A DNA stretch of 9,780 bases from an uncultured Eubacteriales bacterium. GTDB taxonomy: Bacteria > Bacillota > Clostridia > Oscillospirales > Acutalibacteraceae. Location of the stretch: the NCBI GenBank assembly GCA_900321665.1, contig ONWY01000077.1:1-9780 (forward strand), read 5' to 3'. The first letter of the stretch is position 1, and every line of letters starts with the position of its first letter. The notes beneath the pieces were generated by a model. That model did no database searches. It worked only from the letters and a program-made list of their open reading frames with translations, and had not been told where the DNA came from. Made by a program: the position numbers and the translations under genes. Positions 1 to 6,305 of the stretch are shown here, one piece after another.

Positions 1-298
1 AAGCATCCATTCCGTCAAAACAATTGGATTTGACAGGGATTCCAATCACGGGCAGCAGTGTGTTTGCGGCAAGAGCGCCGGCAAGGTGTGCAGCCATGCC
101 TGCAGCGGCAATTATCACGCCGAACCCGTTTTCCCGCGCGCCGGCAGCAAAGGCGGCGGCAGCGGCAGGTGTTCTGTGTGCGGAAAAAATGTGCACTTCA
201 TAAGGCACACCGAATTCTTCGAGCACATCCAGCCCTTTTTGCACAACAGCCAAATCACTGTCGGAACCCATAATCATTGCAATTTTTTTCATCATCAT
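1..298 (-). CDS. purE: N5-carboxyaminoimidazole ribonucleotide mutase PurE, class I (C-terminus cut by window edge)
   Basis: PurE converts N5-CAIR to CAIR in de novo purine synthesis in the cytoplasm; class I enzymes are about 160 residues and octameric. The 99 visible residues contain the N-terminal phosphate-binding motif MGSDSD, the active-site SAHRTP motif, and the segment AAGMAAHLAG followed by LPVIGIPVKS. This pattern is the bacterial class I (mutase) form, not the AIR carboxylase class II form. The rest of the gene lies left of position 1. Three ATG codons lie in tandem (298, 295 and 292 on the minus strand). The AAGGGG ribosome binding site is only about 4 nt from the first, so the second (295) or third may be the real start; I give the outermost. 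The gene is preceded directly by an intrinsic terminator and a structured leader, listed separately. Other pur genes probably follow outside the window. Confidence 0.93.
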   Translation of the reverse strand, partial: MMMKKIAMIMGSDSDLAVVQKGLDVLEEFGVPYEVHIFSAHRTPAAAAAFAAGARENGFGVIIAAAGMAAHLAGALAANTLLPVIGIPVKSNCFDGMDA

Positions 299-306
299 TT
301 ACCCCT

Positions 307-347
307 TAAAAAAATAAAACCTTATTCTGATAGTACAGAATAAGGTT
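307..347 (-). terminator. Intrinsic terminator or attenuator immediately upstream of purE
   Basis: A perfect 12-bp stem (318-329 pairing with 336-347, 6-nt loop) is followed on the minus strand by a T-rich tract (317-307, TTTTATTTTTT). The purE ribosome binding site begins only a few bases later. So this hairpin either ends an independent RNA transcribed from the promoter at 525-553, or works as an attenuator controlling read-through into purE. The perfect stem and T-tract are seen directly; the regulatory role is inferred. Confidence 0.8.
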
Positions 348-520
348 AAAATTTGAATGGATAGCCGGGCGCACAAGCGCACGCGGGCACCGCTTGGGCG
401 GCGCATGTGCGCTCAAAACACGCACGGTTGCCAAACAAGGGGCGCAGATGTTGCATAAATGCCAAATGCTTTGTCGCCTTCACATAGTTCATCGGCTGCT
501 TCCCCCTTTGCTCAGTCTAT
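318..520 (-). ncRNA. Structured RNA or long 5' leader of purE, class not recognised
   Basis: Between a good promoter and the terminator lies about 200 nt with no coding potential and many complementary segments. GC is very high at 361-420 although the flanking spacer is AT-rich, typical of a structured RNA. Visible helices (minus-strand RNA): a 5'/3' closing helix pairing CUGAGC (515-510) with GCCCGG (370-365), extended by AUAG with CUAU (364-361); a hairpin pairing AAGGGG (about 507-502) with CCCCUU (442-437), continued by GCAG with CUGC; and a GC-rich hairpin with CCGC/GCGG closing a 4-nt loop (390-401), with GCGCAC/GUGCGC outside it (369-374, 407-412). The 5' segment ACAUAG can instead pair with CUAUGU (487-482), so two folds compete, as in riboswitches. 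It does not match the purine (G-box) riboswitch, T-box, ZTP or ykkC core sequences I know. A 6S-type RNA is possible by size and closing stem, but I cannot confirm it. Confidence 0.5.
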
Positions 521-524
521 GTTT

Positions 525-553
525 ATTGTACTATATTTCCAAATCATTCACAA
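525..553 (-). promoter_or_regulatory. Sigma-A-type promoter for the purE leader RNA
   Basis: On the minus strand TTGTGA (553-548) and TACAAT (530-525) are separated by exactly 17 nt. Transcription would start near 518, just at the beginning of the paired leader region. The -10 matches consensus at 5 of 6 positions and the -35 at 4 of 6. No inverted PurR-type box was recognised next to it. Confidence 0.6.
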
Positions 554-764
554 TGTTAAAAATAACTAATTATTGTGCTTATTTATCAGCAAACTTTTCC
601 ATTTTCTATAGGTAGCAAGATAAATAGAGAGGTGCGGATCCCGCCATCAACTCCACTCTTTACTCTTCAAACTCCACTCTTAAAAAATATAGTTTGTATA
701 ACCTTTGTTGCGCACTCGCATATTTACATATTATTATAAAATGATTTATATTATGAACTAAAAG
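554..764. other. AT-rich spacer with no recognisable gene
   Basis: This stretch upstream of the purE leader promoter holds no convincing reading frame on either strand. The only structure seen is a short 12-bp direct repeat, aactccactctt, at 649-660 and 670-681 (period 21 nt). The segment at 636-660 vaguely resembles the 3' end of a tRNA but lacks the rest of one. Confidence 0.6.
649..681. repeat. Short direct repeat, 12 bp, period 21 nt
   Basis: The 12-mer aactccactctt occurs at 649-660 and again at 670-681. Two copies this short may be chance or the trace of a small duplication. No function is assigned. Confidence 0.4.
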
Positions 765-857
765 TTAGAAGATCTCTTCTAAAGTGAATACCTCATCATC
801 GGTAGCAATTATTTTTTCTAAATGAATCGGTAAAGTGAGTTGACATTTTCTGCTCAT
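765..857 (-). pseudogene. Remnant of an IS transposase N-terminus (30 codons)
   Basis: This short minus-strand frame starts at an ATG (857-855), has AAGGAG about 11 nt upstream, and encodes 30 residues ending in DDEVFTLEEIF before a TAA. The pattern 'LTLPIHLEKII-x-DDEVFT-x-x-E' resembles, from memory, the extreme N-terminus of a transposase group common in Clostridia (IS1182-like), where the protein normally continues with a segment such as 'xxHIDL' for another 400 or more residues. Here it stops at once, and no downstream transposase sequence is seen in the next 200 bases. I read it as the 5' scar of a decayed or internally deleted insertion sequence. A TTAGAAG/CTTCTAA inverted repeat (765-771, 776-782) sits at the truncation point. 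It could alternatively be a genuine small protein, since it keeps a start, a ribosome binding site and a stop. Confidence 0.45.
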
Positions 858-868
858 CAGTGTAGAAT
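840..868 (+). promoter_or_regulatory. Near-consensus sigma-A promoter, plus strand
   Basis: TTGACA (840-845, perfect -35) and TAGAAT (863-868, 5 of 6 for the -10) are separated by exactly 17 nt. Transcription would begin near 875. It overlaps the start of the transposase remnant on the opposite strand and points towards the secreted-protein gene. A terminator-like hairpin intervenes at 919-951, so its product may be a short RNA. Confidence 0.6.
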
Positions 869-874
869 CTCCTT

Positions 875-951
875 GTGATTAGTTGATTTTTTCTGCAATT
901 AAATTATACACTATTCACCGGACTTACGCACTATCGGAAGTCTGCTTTTTT
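875..951 (+). ncRNA. Candidate small RNA between promoter and terminator
   Basis: A near-perfect promoter (840-868) is followed by about 75 nt without a reading frame and then a hairpin with a T-rich tail, the classic outline of a small RNA of 70-80 nt. It begins close to the 5' end of the transposase remnant, so it could be an IS-derived antisense-type RNA or the decayed regulatory region of the element. It rests only on promoter and terminator pattern; no family was recognised. Confidence 0.3.
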
Positions 952-956
952 ATTTT
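919..956 (+). terminator. Terminator-like hairpin, plus strand
   Basis: CGGACTT (919-925) can pair with AAGTCTG (938-944) with one G-T wobble and a 12-nt loop, followed by CTTTTTTATTTT. The stem is short and an alternative CCG/CGG pairing competes with it, so strength is uncertain. It would end transcription from 840-868 before the secreted-protein gene. Confidence 0.45.
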
Positions 957-1016
957 GCATAAAAAAGTTGCCTTAACGAATCAATTTAGTTGAGATAGCC
1001 CCTTTTGCTCTTTTAC

Positions 1017-1045
1017 TAGACAATTGTTAAATCATTTGTTATAAT
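1017..1045 (+). promoter_or_regulatory. Promoter of the secreted repeat protein gene
   Basis: TAGACA (1017-1022, 5 of 6) and a perfect TATAAT (1040-1045) are separated by 17 nt. The start point would be near 1052, giving a leader of about 40 nt before the ATG at 1092. An AAGGGAG ribosome binding site lies at 1080-1086. Confidence 0.65.
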
Positions 1046-1091
1046 TAACGAAAAATACTTACATATATATTTATATATGAAGGGAGTATCT

Positions 1092-3881
1092 ATGATGAAT
1101 AAAGTATTAAGTCTCATTTTATGTGTTTGTATGATTATGAGCGCTGTGACTTGTGTGCCGCTGGTGGCAAATGCAGCAGCACCTGTCACAGGCTATACCT
1201 ACAAACTCTCCGTAAAAACCACCGACGATGCGGATGGTTGGAACTATGCTCATTTTGACTTGACAAATGTTGACCAGAGCTTGCCGGTGAAAAGCTGGGA
1301 AATTAAAAATGATATTGATGATTCCGATGAGGAATGGTCCACCACTTTTTACAGTGATGTTTTTTATAATGAAGCAACACTTTATGTTAATTTTGGCGGA
1401 ATCACTATCCCCAACTGGGCAGGTCGAGTGACAGTCGAGATTAACGGCATCAGGGTGACATATACAATTGTCAGTGCGGCAGCATCCGGGTTTGAAACGG
1501 TGACTAAAACCGTAGTGTTTAAATATGAGCAACCGGTTCCGCAGTCCGCTACTGTTTATACAAAAGATAGCAGCGGAAATAAGAATACAGATTTAAGCAT
1601 TATTCAAAGCAAAACTGCAGCCACGAGCAGCAACGAGGGGTATATTTATACTGATTTTGTTGACCAGTATAATGCTTATTGGAGCAACCGATACGGCACT
1701 ATGACTTTCACCAACGAGTCGGATAGTGACAGCATTTCACTTTCCGGAGAGACCGATACGGGCTATTGCTGGAAGGTCGCAAGCGATACCGGCATCGACC
1801 ATACCGACAGCTTTAAATTGGATGCCGCTGTCAGTCAAACAACAGGGGAAGTTCTTGGCATTAGTGAGAATTATAATGTGAATTTTGCATTCTGCCACAA
1901 GGCGGAATTGACCGCAGCATCGAGTGAACACGGCACAACAATCCTGTCCGATAAAAAAGCCTATACAGGCGATGAGGTTTCGATATTCACTTCACAGGAG
2001 ACCGGGTATGAGCTTGCAAGCTTAACCGTTACCGCGGCAGATGGAACCGATATTCCTGTTACCGACGGAGAATTCATTATGCCGAACAGCAATGTCAGTG
2101 TCAATGCGGTTTATGCACCGATTACATACAAAGCAAAATTTATCGCAAACGGCGCAACAGTTGCAGAAATACCTTATACTGTAGAAACAACAAGTATCAC
2201 CGAGCCCGATGTTCCGGCGGTAGATGGTTACAACGGATATTGGCAGCCTTACGAGTTTTCCCTCGGCGGCGTAACTGTGAATGCAGTGTATGAGCCGATT
2301 ATTCACGATTTCAGAGTGAGCGCATCCACGCCTGCCACCTGCACAAGTGAGGGCTATGATACCTACACTTGTATCTATTGCGGTGAAACTTATAATAAAG
2401 CGACAACCCCTGCAAGGGCGCACCAATTTGTATCAACCGGATTTTCAGCACCTACCTGCACCGAGCACGGTTACACCACTTATCAATGCACAAACTGTAC
2501 CGAAAGCTATACAGGCGACTATGTAGCACCAAAAGCGCATCAATATGTAGCAGATGTTGTGACACCTACCTGCACGGAAGAAGGATACACAACCTATACC
2601 TGCGAGGTATGCGGCACCGAGAGAACGAAGGCAGATGGCTCGATTTATAAAACCAATATCACAAAGCCGGTACCTCATGCCTACAAAGTAACAGCAACTG
2701 TTCCCGCAACCTGTACCACGGAAGGCTACGATACATACACCTGCACCGACTGCGGCGATAGCTACAACAGAACCACTACCCCCGCACTGACCCACGAGTG
2801 GAGATATGACAAATGGACCAATGATGCCACAGACCATTGGCACATATGCACGCGCTGTGATGCAGTGCTCGATAAAGAATCACATGATTATGGAGAAGTC
2901 ACCTATGCTTGGGAGGGGACGGATACAGTAAGCGCCTCCCACACCTGCAAAATTTGCGGCTATGTGGAAAGCGAGACAGTAACTACCGCCTCTGAAATGA
3001 CGAAAGAGCCAACCTGCACCGAAAACGGTGAAACAACTTATACCGCGGTTTTCACAATTCCTGCATTTGAAGCGCAATCACAAACCTTTGCGGATATTGC
3101 ACCTCTCGGTCACGATTGGCAGGCAGAATGGAAGCATGATGCCAAAAGCCATTGGCACGCTTGCAGCCGTTGTGAAGCTCAAAAGGCTAAAGCGGCGCAC
3201 AGCTACGGTAATAAGGGAAATGCACGCTTCACCTGCACCGTGTGCGGCTATGTTGACAGCGCCAAGAAAAAGCAAGCAGAAAAAGCAGATAAGGAGCTCG
3301 CTTACGAGCAATTTATTGCAGGCTTAAAGGGCATGGCAAGCGCGCAAAAGGTCGCAGTAAAATGGGGCAAGGTCAAAGATGCAGACCGCTATATTATCTA
3401 CGCAACCTACTGCGGATTAGAATATAAATTTAAGAAAATCGGCACAGCCGGCAAGAATGCAACAAACTTTAACTTTACAAAATTAGAAGGCAAAAAGCTA
3501 AACTTAAGCAAGAATGTCAGAGTGTATATTGTGCCGCAAAAGAAGGTTGGCAATAAATATGTCAATATTTTTGAATCACCGACACTGCATATTGCAGGCA
3601 CAAAGAGTAAGCACACAAGTGTTAAGCAGGTGAAGGTGGCTAAGAATTCCTTCACTCTCAGCCGCAGCGGCAAGGCTAAAATTAAGCCCTCGCTTGTCTT
3701 TGTGAATAAAAGCAAGCTGCCGATTTTGCATGTGCCGCAATATCGCTACCTTTCAAGCAATACAGCGGTCGTTAAAGTAGATAAAAACGGCACTCTCACG
3801 GCGATTGGCAAAGGTACGGCAACGGTTTTGGTCTACTCTCCTAACGGGTACCCGACCGCCATTAAAGTAACAGTGAAATAA
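1092..3881 (+). CDS. Secreted cysteine-repeat protein with B-repeat-like, FN3-like and BIG2-like domains
   Basis: An upstream in-frame ATG at 1077 would place the AAGGGAG ribosome binding site inside the gene, so ATG 1092 (or 1095) is the real start, giving 929 residues. Residues 1-30 form a signal peptide with a hydrophobic core and a likely cut after ANA. Residues 35-270 are acidic, beta-rich and unassigned; 270-345 resembles a divergent InlB B-type repeat (GYELASLTV...FIMPNSNVSVNAVY). Four repeats of the form TCTxxGYxTYTCxxC follow at about 416-431, 455-469, 493-508 and 540-555. Two HWHxCxxC units (around 585 and 690), each followed by a TCxxCGY motif, bring the CxxC count to eight. About 752-835 is FN3-like; 845-929 resembles BIG2 (SSNTAVVKVDKNG). 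The C-terminal 200 residues are lysine-rich. No LPXTG, SLH or lipobox anchor is seen. Such proteins are typical extracellular proteins of gut Clostridia; adhesion or cell-surface function is a guess. The ligand is unknown and the CxxC pairs could bind zinc. Confidence 0.9.
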   Translation: MMNKVLSLILCVCMIMSAVTCVPLVANAAAPVTGYTYKLSVKTTDDADGWNYAHFDLTNVDQSLPVKSWEIKNDIDDSDEEWSTTFYSDVFYNEATLYVNFGGITIPNWAGRVTVEINGIRVTYTIVSAAASGFETVTKTVVFKYEQPVPQSATVYTKDSSGNKNTDLSIIQSKTAATSSNEGYIYTDFVDQYNAYWSNRYGTMTFTNESDSDSISLSGETDTGYCWKVASDTGIDHTDSFKLDAAVSQTTGEVLGISENYNVNFAFCHKAELTAASSEHGTTILSDKKAYTGDEVSIFTSQETGYELASLTVTAADGTDIPVTDGEFIMPNSNVSVNAVYAPITYKAKFIANGATVAEIPYTVETTSITEPDVPAVDGYNGYWQPYEFSLGGVTVNAVYEPIIHDFRVSASTPATCTSEGYDTYTCIYCGETYNKATTPARAHQFVSTGFSAPTCTEHGYTTYQCTNCTESYTGDYVAPKAHQYVADVVTPTCTEEGYTTYTCEVCGTERTKADGSIYKTNITKPVPHAYKVTATVPATCTTEGYDTYTCTDCGDSYNRTTTPALTHEWRYDKWTNDATDHWHICTRCDAVLDKESHDYGEVTYAWEGTDTVSASHTCKICGYVESETVTTASEMTKEPTCTENGETTYTAVFTIPAFEAQSQTFADIAPLGHDWQAEWKHDAKSHWHACSRCEAQKAKAAHSYGNKGNARFTCTVCGYVDSAKKKQAEKADKELAYEQFIAGLKGMASAQKVAVKWGKVKDADRYIIYATYCGLEYKFKKIGTAGKNATNFNFTKLEGKKLNLSKNVRVYIVPQKKVGNKYVNIFESPTLHIAGTKSKHTSVKQVKVAKNSFTLSRSGKAKIKPSLVFVNKSKLPILHVPQYRYLSSNTAVVKVDKNGTLTAIGKGTATVLVYSPNGYPTAIKVTVK
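2301..2795 (+). repeat. Four imperfect protein repeats with CxxC pairs
   Basis: Within the secreted protein the unit 'H-x-(Y/F)...TCT-x2-GY-(D/T)TY-x-C-x2-C' is repeated four times with a period of roughly 38-48 residues. The DNA copies are clearly diverged, so this is an old protein repeat and not a recent tandem duplication. The third unit carries an insertion (ADGSIYKTNIT). Confidence 0.75.
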
Positions 3882-3973
3882 ATAATAGACTTATCGCACA
3901 TAAGTGAATGCTTTCATAGCCTAAAGGTTGCTAACGCAGGTGAAAGAGCGCGCAAAAAACTACCCTTTACCTC

Positions 3974-4023
3974 GATAGTACACTGCATAGGCAATCGCAC
4001 ATATTCATTTTTGATAGTACACT
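3974..4023. repeat. 11-bp direct repeat gatagtacact
   Basis: The sequence gatagtacact is at 3974-3984 and 4013-4023, 39 bp apart. The related string gatagtaca is found in the loop of the purE terminator (329-337). It may be chance in AT-rich DNA. No operator role is claimed. Confidence 0.4.
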
Positions 4024-4054
4024 TTTACTTTATATCATTTTTCTGCGAGCAAAC

Positions 4055-4095
4055 AAAATAACTCAGGACAGCCGAACGGCGTCCTGAGTTATTTT
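4055..4095. terminator. Strong bidirectional intrinsic terminator
   Basis: A perfect 15-bp stem (4055-4069 with 4081-4095) encloses an inner GCCG/CGGC helix. It is flanked by A-runs on the left and T-runs on the right, so it reads as a terminator on both strands. It lies between converging genes and can serve both the secreted-protein gene and the manA-fructokinase operon. Confidence 0.9.
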
Positions 4096-4201
4096 TATAA
4101 TAGCGGTATTCATGATAATTACCAATTAAGCTGCCCGAAAAGCAATCATCCGTACAGCGGTATCACTACCGCAGGCAGTCACTTTCGCACTGCTCCGTGC
4201 A

Positions 4202-5062
4202 TCACAGCGCACCTTCAATTTGTGTTGCGGCGGCGCCGGAACGGTTGGCGGTGGCAAGCACCTGTTTTAAGCTCTCGGAATCGAGGGAAATGCCGCGGTC
4301 TATTAGTGCTAAAGCCGCACCGAAAAAAGCGTCTCCCGCTCCGGTGGTGTCAACAATTTTTTCCATCGGTGAGGACGGTACGCTTGCCATGCGTTTTCCG
4401 CCGAGGAATGCCTCGCTGCCCTCTGCACCCTTGGTGATGAGTAACAGCCCTTTGTAGCCCAATTTGGCAACAGCGAGCGCGGTATCACTTTCATTTGCCA
4501 ATGAGCGCAGCTCCTCTATACTTAATTTCAGCACATCGGCAGCCAAAAGGAAGGGTAGCATGGTGCGGTTGCGCTCTTCTGCCGCCGGAAACAAATCGTC
4601 TCTAAAATTCGCATCGGTCGAAATGCGGATATTTCTGCGCTTTGCCTCCCGCATCGCGCTCTCGCAAAAAGCTCTGCCCTTTGCGGTATTGAGCATCAAG
4701 GTTCCGAAATGGAAGGTAGTGACTCCCCGCCAATCCATTTGTGCAGCATCCAACTGATAATCGGCGGCATTGTCTCTTAAAAACCTGAAAAATCTTTCGC
4801 CTGTTTTATCCACGGTGACGAGTGCCACAGTCGTCGAGCAATCGGCAGTTTCCGTTAAGCGCAAATCGAGCCCGAAAGTTGTTGCCTGCTCTTTTAAAAA
4901 AGCGCCTTCACTATCGCTGCCTACATTGCCGAAAAATCGCACATCGGCGCCCTGCCTTGCCGCGTAAACCGCCACATTAAAGGGTGCCCCGCCGATATGG
5001 TCGGTCTCCCCTTCGGGTGTTTGCACCCTGTCAACCAATATTTCTCCTGCGCACAGTATCAT
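4202..5062 (-). CDS. PfkB-family fructokinase
   Basis: This cytoplasmic sugar kinase most likely phosphorylates fructose to fructose-6-phosphate with ATP. Its 286 residues show the ribokinase/PfkB fold signatures: GGAPFNVA at 24-31 with the following glycine-rich signature-1 region (to about 49), KLSIEEL at 179-185, TKGAEGS at 210-216, and the anion-hole and catalytic motif DTTGAGDAFF at 238-247 with catalytic base Asp244. The length is slightly below the usual 300-320. The start ATG (5062-5060) overlaps the manA stop as ATGA, with AAAGGAT upstream inside manA, so the two are translationally coupled. Pairing with mannose-6-phosphate isomerase supports fructose as substrate, because both products feed fructose-6-phosphate. 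Other PfkB sugar kinases (for example KDG kinase) cannot be excluded from sequence alone. Confidence 0.88.
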   Translation of the reverse strand: MILCAGEILVDRVQTPEGETDHIGGAPFNVAVYAARQGADVRFFGNVGSDSEGAFLKEQATTFGLDLRLTETADCSTTVALVTVDKTGERFFRFLRDNAADYQLDAAQMDWRGVTTFHFGTLMLNTAKGRAFCESAMREAKRRNIRISTDANFRDDLFPAAEERNRTMLPFLLAADVLKLSIEELRSLANESDTALAVAKLGYKGLLLITKGAEGSEAFLGGKRMASVPSSPMEKIVDTTGAGDAFFGAALALIDRGISLDSESLKQVLATANRSGAAATQIEGAL

Positions 5063-6120
5063 TTGTTATCCTTTCCCGGCAGACATTCCGCCAAAACAAG
5101 CCCGTCGCCCTGCAAAGTGAATCTGTTTTGCGCAGCAAACGGCAAGAAAAAATAGTCGCCTTTTTTAATGCGGCGAGAATAGTTTTCTCCCTCAAGCGTT
5201 CCGCTGCCTTCCAGCACAATCCAGACCGACGGTCCGAAAGAAGGCGTATAACTGCCACCGCACAAGGTGATGCGGTTTTCGGCAAAGCACGGGGTATGCT
5301 CATAGCCAATCAGTCTCTCTATAAGAACACCGTTTTCTTTTTTCACTGTTTTGGGCGTGATTTTTGCGCTTGCGAGCGCCTTTTCGCCCACCATGGAGTA
5401 ATCAAAACAATCCAGAGCGGTGGATTTGTCCAACCCGATATATTCTTCTTCAAAACTGATATGGGTATCGCCGCACCAGCGCTCGGGTTGAATGGTAAAG
5501 TCCGTCGGCTCCTGCACTTCCAATATCGTGCAGCCTGCGCCGATGGCGTGAATGAGCCCTGCACGAATAAGGTAAACATCGCCCGCTTTTGCATCCACAC
5601 CGGCTAAAATGGTGCCCATAATATCGCGCTCGGTTTCGCTGCGCTCTTCGAGTTCCGACAATTCCTCTTTCGTCATTTCCCGATTAAACCCAAAATAAAT
5701 TTTGGCACCGGGTCTGGTTGCAAGCACCAGCCACGCTTCTGTCTTTCCGTAAGGCGAATTGAAATGCTTTTTGGCAAATTCCTTTGTCGGATGCACCTGC
5801 ATGGGCAGGCGAATGGCGCTGTCCAGGTATTTCACCAGGCAATCATATTTTCTGTCACCCAACAGGTTCTCGGGATATTCTTTTAACAAATCATCAAAAA
5901 ACAGTTCTGTCCCTTCGGGGCGGGCAACACCGTCTCTTTTGCCGAAATATTTCGGGTTAATGGCTTTCACGCAGCTTGCAATCCACTCCTCGGGGAAAAA
6001 GTCGTCCTCTTCCTCGGGCAAGCCGCAAAAGCCGGCAATGCCCTTGCCGCCCAGATACACTCTGTAAACCCTGTTTTTCTCAAAAAAGATAGGCGATGAG
6101 GTAAGTTGCTCCAAATTCAT
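5059..6120 (-). CDS. manA: Mannose-6-phosphate isomerase, type I (zinc-dependent)
   Basis: The enzyme interconverts mannose-6-phosphate and fructose-6-phosphate in the cytoplasm. I take the start at ATG 6120-6118, which has GGAGG 7 nt upstream, and reject an in-frame ATG 15 codons earlier that lacks one. This gives 353 residues. The zinc-binding residues of the cupin fold are visible: Q108 and H110 in MQVHPTKEF, E128 in KTEAWLVL, and H191 in GLIHAIGAG. The motif LEVQEPTDFTIQPERW (200-215) carries the family's substrate-site arginine. The overall pattern is the short Bacillus-like form, with a second cupin-like domain at the C-terminus (about 285-345). It is the first gene of a two-gene operon with the fructokinase. 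No convincing promoter was found in the 110 bases upstream; a cre-like palindrome lies at 6151-6164. Confidence 0.94.
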   Translation of the reverse strand: MNLEQLTSSPIFFEKNRVYRVYLGGKGIAGFCGLPEEEDDFFPEEWIASCVKAINPKYFGKRDGVARPEGTELFFDDLLKEYPENLLGDRKYDCLVKYLDSAIRLPMQVHPTKEFAKKHFNSPYGKTEAWLVLATRPGAKIYFGFNREMTKEELSELEERSETERDIMGTILAGVDAKAGDVYLIRAGLIHAIGAGCTILEVQEPTDFTIQPERWCGDTHISFEEEYIGLDKSTALDCFDYSMVGEKALASAKITPKTVKKENGVLIERLIGYEHTPCFAENRITLCGGSYTPSFGPSVWIVLEGSGTLEGENYSRRIKKGDYFFLPFAAQNRFTLQGDGLVLAECLPGKDNK

Positions 6121-6150
6121 CACAATGCCTCCGTTTCGCAAAAAATACCC

Positions 6151-6164
6151 TGTAACGCATTTCA
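6151..6164. promoter_or_regulatory. Possible CcpA (cre-like) site before manA
   Basis: TGTAACGCATTTCA has the outer arms TGTAA and TTTCA of a cre site, but the central CG is displaced by one base from the consensus. It lies 31 bp upstream of the manA start, a position where CcpA would repress a sugar operon. The match is imperfect and could be chance. Confidence 0.2.
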
Positions 6165-6230
6165 ATTTGAGCCATCAAGCCGATATACATTTCAAAGGAT
6201 AGATACCGACGGCTCTTTCTCACTTCATAC

Positions 6231-6291
6231 AAACAAAAAAGCAGAATAGAGGCTGTTTTACAAGAGTAGCGCAGCTTTTTCTCTTTTCTGC
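6231..6291 (-). terminator. Intrinsic terminator of the ABC efflux operon
   Basis: On the minus strand GCAGAAaAGAG (6291-6281) pairs with CTCTaTTCTGC (6251-6241), ten base pairs with one A-A mismatch. An inner GCTG/CAGC helix (6275-6272, 6255-6252) follows, and then TTTTTTGTTT (6240-6231). It ends the exporter mRNA before the manA leader. Confidence 0.8.
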
Positions 6292-6305
6292 ATTTATGAT
6301 AAGCT

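Larger units (their letters stand above)
3882..4201. other. Convergent intergenic spacer
   Basis: No gene is seen in the 320 bases between the two converging genes. It holds a small hairpin CTTAT/ATAAG just after the stop codon (3890-3904), the direct repeat at 3974/4013, the strong terminator at 4055-4095, and a perfect 6-bp hairpin GCGGTA/TACCGC (4157-4172) lacking a T-tract. Confidence 0.6.

Noticed and set aside
493..508. GGGGGAAGCAGCC in the leader RNA, recalling the SRP RNA core GGAAGCAGCC
   Set aside because: The apical tetraloop helix and the opposite strand of the SRP internal loop are missing, so the resemblance is only a short string.
300..560. Purine (G-box) riboswitch or T-box ahead of purE
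   Set aside because: None of the conserved junction or loop sequences of the purine riboswitch, nor the T-box sequence with its specifier-stem layout, could be found on the minus strand.
636..660. tRNA-like 3' end (GGTGCGGATCCCGCC followed by ATCAACTCCA), which might mark an integration scar
   Set aside because: The T-stem pairs at only two positions and there is no matching acceptor 5' strand, D-arm or anticodon arm in the preceding bases.
1077..1091. Upstream ATG at 1077 as start of the secreted protein
   Set aside because: It would put the AAGGGAG ribosome binding site inside the coding region; ATG 1092/1095 has ideal spacing and begins a proper signal peptide.
1107..1154. Lipoprotein signal (cysteine near the end of the hydrophobic core, SAVTC)
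   Set aside because: The residue before the cysteine is threonine, not G/A/S, and a standard signal-peptidase site (ANA) follows.
4984..5607. Plus-strand open frame of 207 codons across manA and the kinase start
   Set aside because: It is antisense to two well-supported enzymes and its product has no recognisable features.
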